Part shown: piece by piece, positions 60,099 to 64,000 of the stretch
Layout: each line of letters opens with the position of its first letter
Position numbering within the stretch: the stretch's first letter is position 1
Source: Nymphaea colorata
Taxonomy: Eukaryota; Streptophyta; Magnoliopsida; Nymphaeales; Nymphaeaceae
NCBI RefSeq assembly: GCF_008831285.2
Contig: NC_045146.1
Location: 20,289,289 to 20,353,288, forward strand
Reading direction: 5' to 3'
Length of the DNA stretch: 64,000 nt
The notes under the pieces: model-generated
The model's database searches: none
The model's input: the letters and a program-made list of their open reading frames with translations, nothing else
What the model was told of the DNA's origin: nothing
Made by a program: the position numbers and the translations under genes

Positions 60099-61090
60099 TT
60101 TCTTCTTTGGGCGTGGTAGTGTAAAATGTCCTTATGTTCTGTAGTAGAAACATGCCCCGACATGTCTGTAACATGTTTTACTGGGATGCTTGTATTTGAG
60201 GCATTCCTCATCCTGCCTGGATGAAGATGACCTTTGTCTCTTGAATCTACCCCCTGATTCACCCTGTCACTGCGCCTCCTCTTGAACATGTTTGACCTCG
60301 ACTTGGACCGCAGGAATTCATTCATCGTGTCTGTCCCATGAGTCATGTTCTAGTTCTCATCAAAACATGTGGCCATGTCAATTGCATCATCTAAGTCTCG
60401 TGGGCGACTACCCATTACTTTGCTCCCCAACTCGACTTTAAGTCCTCTGATGAACTTATTTGCTCTGTCTGTATCAAAAGTATACACATGGGGGCTGTAC
60501 TTTTCCAAGTGTCTGAATTTGGCGACGTATTCGTGCAAACTCATACTCCTTTGTTGAAGTTCCAAGAATTCTTGCATGTGTTTCTCCCATGTTAAGGCTG
60601 GGATGTAAGCATATGTGAATGCTCCCTTGAATTCTTCCCAAGTCGTTTCATGATTTGTGAACTTTACTTCACGTTGGGTCTGCCATCATTCCTCAACATC
60701 TCCCTTTAGCATAAAAGTCCATACCGAACCTTCTTGTTGTCAGGCACGTCCAGAGTGGTAAAGATCTTTTCAGTTTCTTTTATCCACTCTTCTGCATCGT
60801 CAGCGGTGCCTTTCCCATGAAACTTTGGAGGATTCAAACTCATAAATTGTTGGTGAGTTACGCCCCTTGCCTCACCGATCGTTGTCTCATTTGTATCTGT
60901 ACTGGTTCCTCCTAAAGGAACAGTCTGCGCCAGTCTATGCATCAACTCTGTAATCATATGTAAGGTGTTCATAATGAACGCTTGTTGTTGTTGGATGTTT
61001 CTAACATGCGTCCTAGGTCCAGTTTCGGCTCTGGGTGTTACAAGGAGTTATAGCTCTTCCATTAACACTCCCTCCTCTAGTGCGTGCCAT
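60011..61090 (-). pseudogene. gypsy gag region, broken
   Basis: The likely ATG at 61090 (MARTRGGS) soon meets a stop. Downstream frames contain NPPKFHGKGTADDAEEWIKE and EFLELQQRSMSLHEYVAKFR, typical of Retrotrans_gag. The expected CCHC zinc knuckle is not intact. Confidence 0.82.
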
Positions 61091-61284
61091 TGAAACTACA
61101 CCGCGCAGAGGAAAACAAAAATATAACAATTATATTCACAATTAAAGTAATCCATTAGTACTACTATAAAACTTTAAAGCTTAATATTCATAATAAATTG
61201 AAAACGCCCTTCTTTAACAGGCTCAGATAACCTTTCTTCTGCTTGTGATCAACATTGGCATTGAACTAGAACTCTAGACACTGT

Positions 61285-61296
61285 GCATTGATACCA
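61285..61296 (-). other. Degenerate primer-binding site of the gypsy element
   Basis: The minus strand reads TGGTATCAATGC, 10 of 12 identical to the usual Met-tRNA primer site TGGTATCAGAGC, and lies about 195 bp before the gag start. Confidence 0.55.
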
Positions 61297-62229
61297 ATCG
61301 AAGGTGGGTTGCATTTTAAGACTCAGCCTCACAATCTCGACGCTTCATTGAGTGAGGGTATTGAAACTTTGCACACTAATTTTCTTGAGGGACGAAAGTT
61401 TTTAGCCTTCTTTATGTTTGGCATAAAAGGTATTTTATTGTTATTAACTTGGCAATATATGTAAATGGAACGATAATGTTTTATATTTGTTGTTAGATTT
61501 CACATGTGTTGAGGTCAACATCACAAAAATGGAGTATCAAAAATTCTATATATACATGAAAATGTTGTTCATATTAAAATAGATTAGTGCGATTTTTTCT
61601 CCCAGTAAGAGAAAAACTAGCCTTGAGAAAAATCAGACCTTAAACAATTGGAGGGAGGGGGCTGTAAAATCCCTTTGGGCCGTAAGATTCATCGAGCTAC
61701 AAGTGATACACCATGCTTTTTATTTATGATGTTAAAAAATAGAGTCATCCTCACGAGTATTTGCGCAACAATATAAACAGTCTAGTCTAAATAGGTTTAA
61801 ACATGACTTTAAATAGTGTCAAACATAGGAAAAATGTCAACTCAAACAGGTACTAACTATCTAGCCTGTTTAAAATACTTATGAACCGTGATCATGTTTG
61901 TAGAATGTTAAATTTTAGGATATATACTTTGAGTCTTGACTTATGCTCATACGTACTTTATATAAGAAAGCCATGACTTAATATACAATGTTGAGTCTTA
62001 GGATGGCACCTTCATTTCGTGAAATTAAACTTGGTTTTATGATAACCAATTAGTTTTGAAAACTTGGTTTATTTGTTTGAATGATGCACCCAAAACCTGG
62101 TTTTTCATGAATAACATGAGGGGTTAAATTTTTTCGTTCCTTTTTACACAACTAAGTTTCATCAAATTTGTGGTTTCCTCAAACCCAGTTTTGATGGCAC
62201 CCAAACACTCCAAAAGCTTGATTTAGAGG

Positions 62230-62263
62230 CAAAACCAAGTTTTGCTTCTAAAACCTGGTTTTG
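62230..62263. repeat. Imperfect hairpin within an AAACCTGGTTTT repeat cluster
   Basis: AAAACCAAGTTTT and AAAACCTGGTTTT are near-complementary around a short spacer. Related words (AAAACTTGG, AAAACCTGG, ACCCAAA) recur from 62030 to 62270, suggesting one degenerate MITE. Confidence 0.5.
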
Positions 62264-62899
62264 GAATGTCATCCAAATGCTTGACTCCACTTACATGAGA
62301 AGTTGGAGCAATTCCTTGTCTAAATTCGTAACCGAAGGCAAAAGGTTTAGGTTTAAGCGTTGTGCCACTTACCAAACCCTTTGCAAAATGAATAAAATGC
62401 CGTAGCACCTAGCGAAACAAACGGGGTCTTAGAGATGAAACATGATCGTAAAAACTGGTGGTCTGAACCTAGCCTGTATGCAGCCTTAATGAAGAGCCAT
62501 GAGCAGTCTTCTTTTGTGCTTGCTCTTTAATGTATTTGCTGAAAATTTGAAATTATTTGAGTGAATCTCTCTCTTTTTGTCATAATTTAAGCATGCCCAT
62601 ACTTGTCTATCTAACAATAAGAACACTAGTTGTGTACACGGTTAGATTTTGGTAGATCACTCATGCTGAAAGTTACTTCATATTTGATTATTTGAGTCTT
62701 GCAATTGTATTAATCAGATATTTTAATGTTACAACAGCCGTTATTTTTTACGATACATTAAACTCAAAAATTGATGGACTTAACATATTTGTCCTATAAA
62801 ACCACTCCTAAAATCATGCCTATGGGGCTAAATAGGGAACACAATAATTATTTTGATAAACTATTTTTAAATGGTCTGATTTCTGCCCCCTGTACCTCC

Positions 62900-62918
62900 T
62901 CTCTCTCTCTCTCTCTCG
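62900..62918. repeat. (CT)n microsatellite
   Basis: A perfect CT run of about 19 bp. Confidence 0.9.
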
Positions 62919-64000
62919 ACTTTTCATCTTTTCCTTTTTTTCCTTTTTGTCCTGCTATACATCTTGAGGAAAAGGGCCTGAAAAAAGTACTGGCCTGAAA
63001 ATGGAACTGATTTCTCTCATTTCTCAAATATAAATGCACAGAAACAGAGGCACAAGTTGATTTACTTGGATTGCGGCAACTTAAATGTGTCAGTTTGATG
63101 GTTTCTTTCAAAAACCTATATCCGCATATGTAGAGGATCCCAGAACCACTACAATATAGAAAATAAACCATGATTTTTCAACACCGGTATCAGATTTTGT
63201 AAACCAAAATTCAGCTTCCAATAACGATGAATCTGTTATACGATTAAATTCTCTGGGAAGTAGGGCATGGTGTAGGAATTGCATAGTCTAAGGTATACAG
63301 GTAGATGTGCTTACAAATAAGGGACAGCAAGCGGGAGTGCTTTGTCGTTACCTATATTAGTGATCCCTGGATGTCATCTCCTAGACATTAAAAAAAAACA
63401 AAAACAAAAACAAAACAAAAATCTTGAACTTGAAAACTCTAGATCGGCCGAACCTTATGTCTCTACTGCAACAGGTAGTTGGCGCATTATTTGAGTTCTC
63501 ATCTCTTCAACTACCGTGGAGAGATTTGGAGCTGCTAAAACTCACCTCGTCTCCTGTCACTTTTCAAAGTAAGCAGTTTCTTCCAGGTCATCGTGGATGT
63601 TGCGGAATCGTTGAATCCCATCCAACGACCGGCGAGAAAAGTGCAAGAGAACATCTTTTGTTTACTGAAATATTTTATTTAGACTTTCGTCTTTTACTCT
63701 CTCTGTAGTTGATTATGCATTGGCATTGAGGAGATTTGCCCGGGCTTTTCTTCTAATTGGGAATGAAGGGGCAATATTTTGACTGATCACATGAAAGAAC
63801 CTCGGTAAAATTGTGGGGCAATTTCCATTTTTGAAGCCAATTAACAAGTCGCCACTCGGTTTTCATGAACAACGATAGTTACAGCCTGTTTCTTGGAGTA
63901 CCGAATTGTGGCATTGAAAAGTCAGATAGGCATGCATGCATGCATTTTGCCACTATTGCAGTACAGCATTTACATGTCCCAAGGTTATGAACCATTAGAA

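Larger units (their letters stand above)
56281..61296 (-). mobile_element. Decayed Ty3/gypsy chromovirus-type retrotransposon, 5' LTR not found
   Basis: On the minus strand the order is a degenerate primer site (61285-61296), gag, protease, reverse transcriptase, RNase H, integrase, chromodomain, polypurine tract and 3' LTR. This is the gypsy order, and the terminal chromodomain places it with chromoviruses (Tekay/Del-like). Many frameshifts and stops make it inactive. A matching LTR upstream of 61296 was not found by eye. Confidence 0.9.
61297..64000. other. Intergenic region to the window end
   Basis: No supported gene. It holds a cluster of AAACTTGG/AAACCTGG words with a hairpin at about 62230-62263, a CT microsatellite at 62900-62918, an A/C-rich simple tract at 63390-63420 and a CATGCATGCATGCAT stretch near 63932. 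Confidence 0.5.

Overview
This is nuclear DNA from a flowering plant. The protein-coding genes are split by GT-AG introns, the families are typical of plants (YSL metal-nicotianamine transporter, DUF584/S40 senescence regulator, IGT/TAC1 branch-angle protein), and the spaces between genes hold Ty1/copia and Ty3/gypsy retrotransposons, small fold-back elements and AT-rich sequence. I cannot name the species. No CRISPR array, tRNA, rRNA or operon-like arrangement was seen.

Layout. (1) 319-4246 (+): a four-exon 2-oxoglutarate/Fe(II) oxygenase gene of 222 codons, whose second intron carries a tandem duplication of about 260 bp. (2) 4.3-12.5 kb: no convincing gene, only short repeats and one exon-like remnant near 5.1 kb. 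(3) 12613-16018 (+): a seven-exon YSL1/2/3-clade transporter of 679 codons. (4) 18871-19572 (-): a single-exon S40/DUF584 gene. (5) 19.6-25.1 kb: intergenic, with several fold-back or MITE-like units. (6) 25672-31210 (+): a decayed Ty1/copia element with both LTRs and a perfect 5-bp target duplication (GGTAC). It lies inside an older minus-strand DUF4283/zinc-knuckle (LINE ORF1-like) remnant, exactly at its zinc knuckle. (7) 35807-37827 (+): a four-exon TAC1-type IGT gene whose first exon is only ATG AAG. (8) 40203-46969 (-): a five-exon TBC/RabGAP gene. Both catalytic fingers are present, but the reading frame breaks by one base just before the arginine finger. A GTACGG-rich inserted unit sits in its third intron. 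(9) 47066-47314 (-): a possible small membrane protein, 96 bp upstream of the RabGAP start codon on the same strand. (10) 47.4-56 kb: intergenic, with a MITE bearing an imperfect 8-bp target duplication, a G-rich minisatellite and exon-like debris. (11) 56.3-61.3 kb (-): a decayed chromodomain-bearing Ty3/gypsy element with a recognisable 3' LTR start but no detectable 5' LTR. (12) 61.3-64 kb: intergenic repeats.

The host genes do not form a pathway. Their likely jobs are separate: protein or small-molecule hydroxylation, iron/metal-nicotianamine transport, senescence regulation, branch angle control and Rab GTPase inactivation. I found no clearly new biological system. The best leads are the RabGAP frameshift, the closely spaced small membrane ORF, the copia insertion inside the zinc knuckle, and the six-base first exon of TAC1. 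Exon boundaries are hand-derived from reading frame, GT-AG sites and remembered family patterns; no alignment was run.
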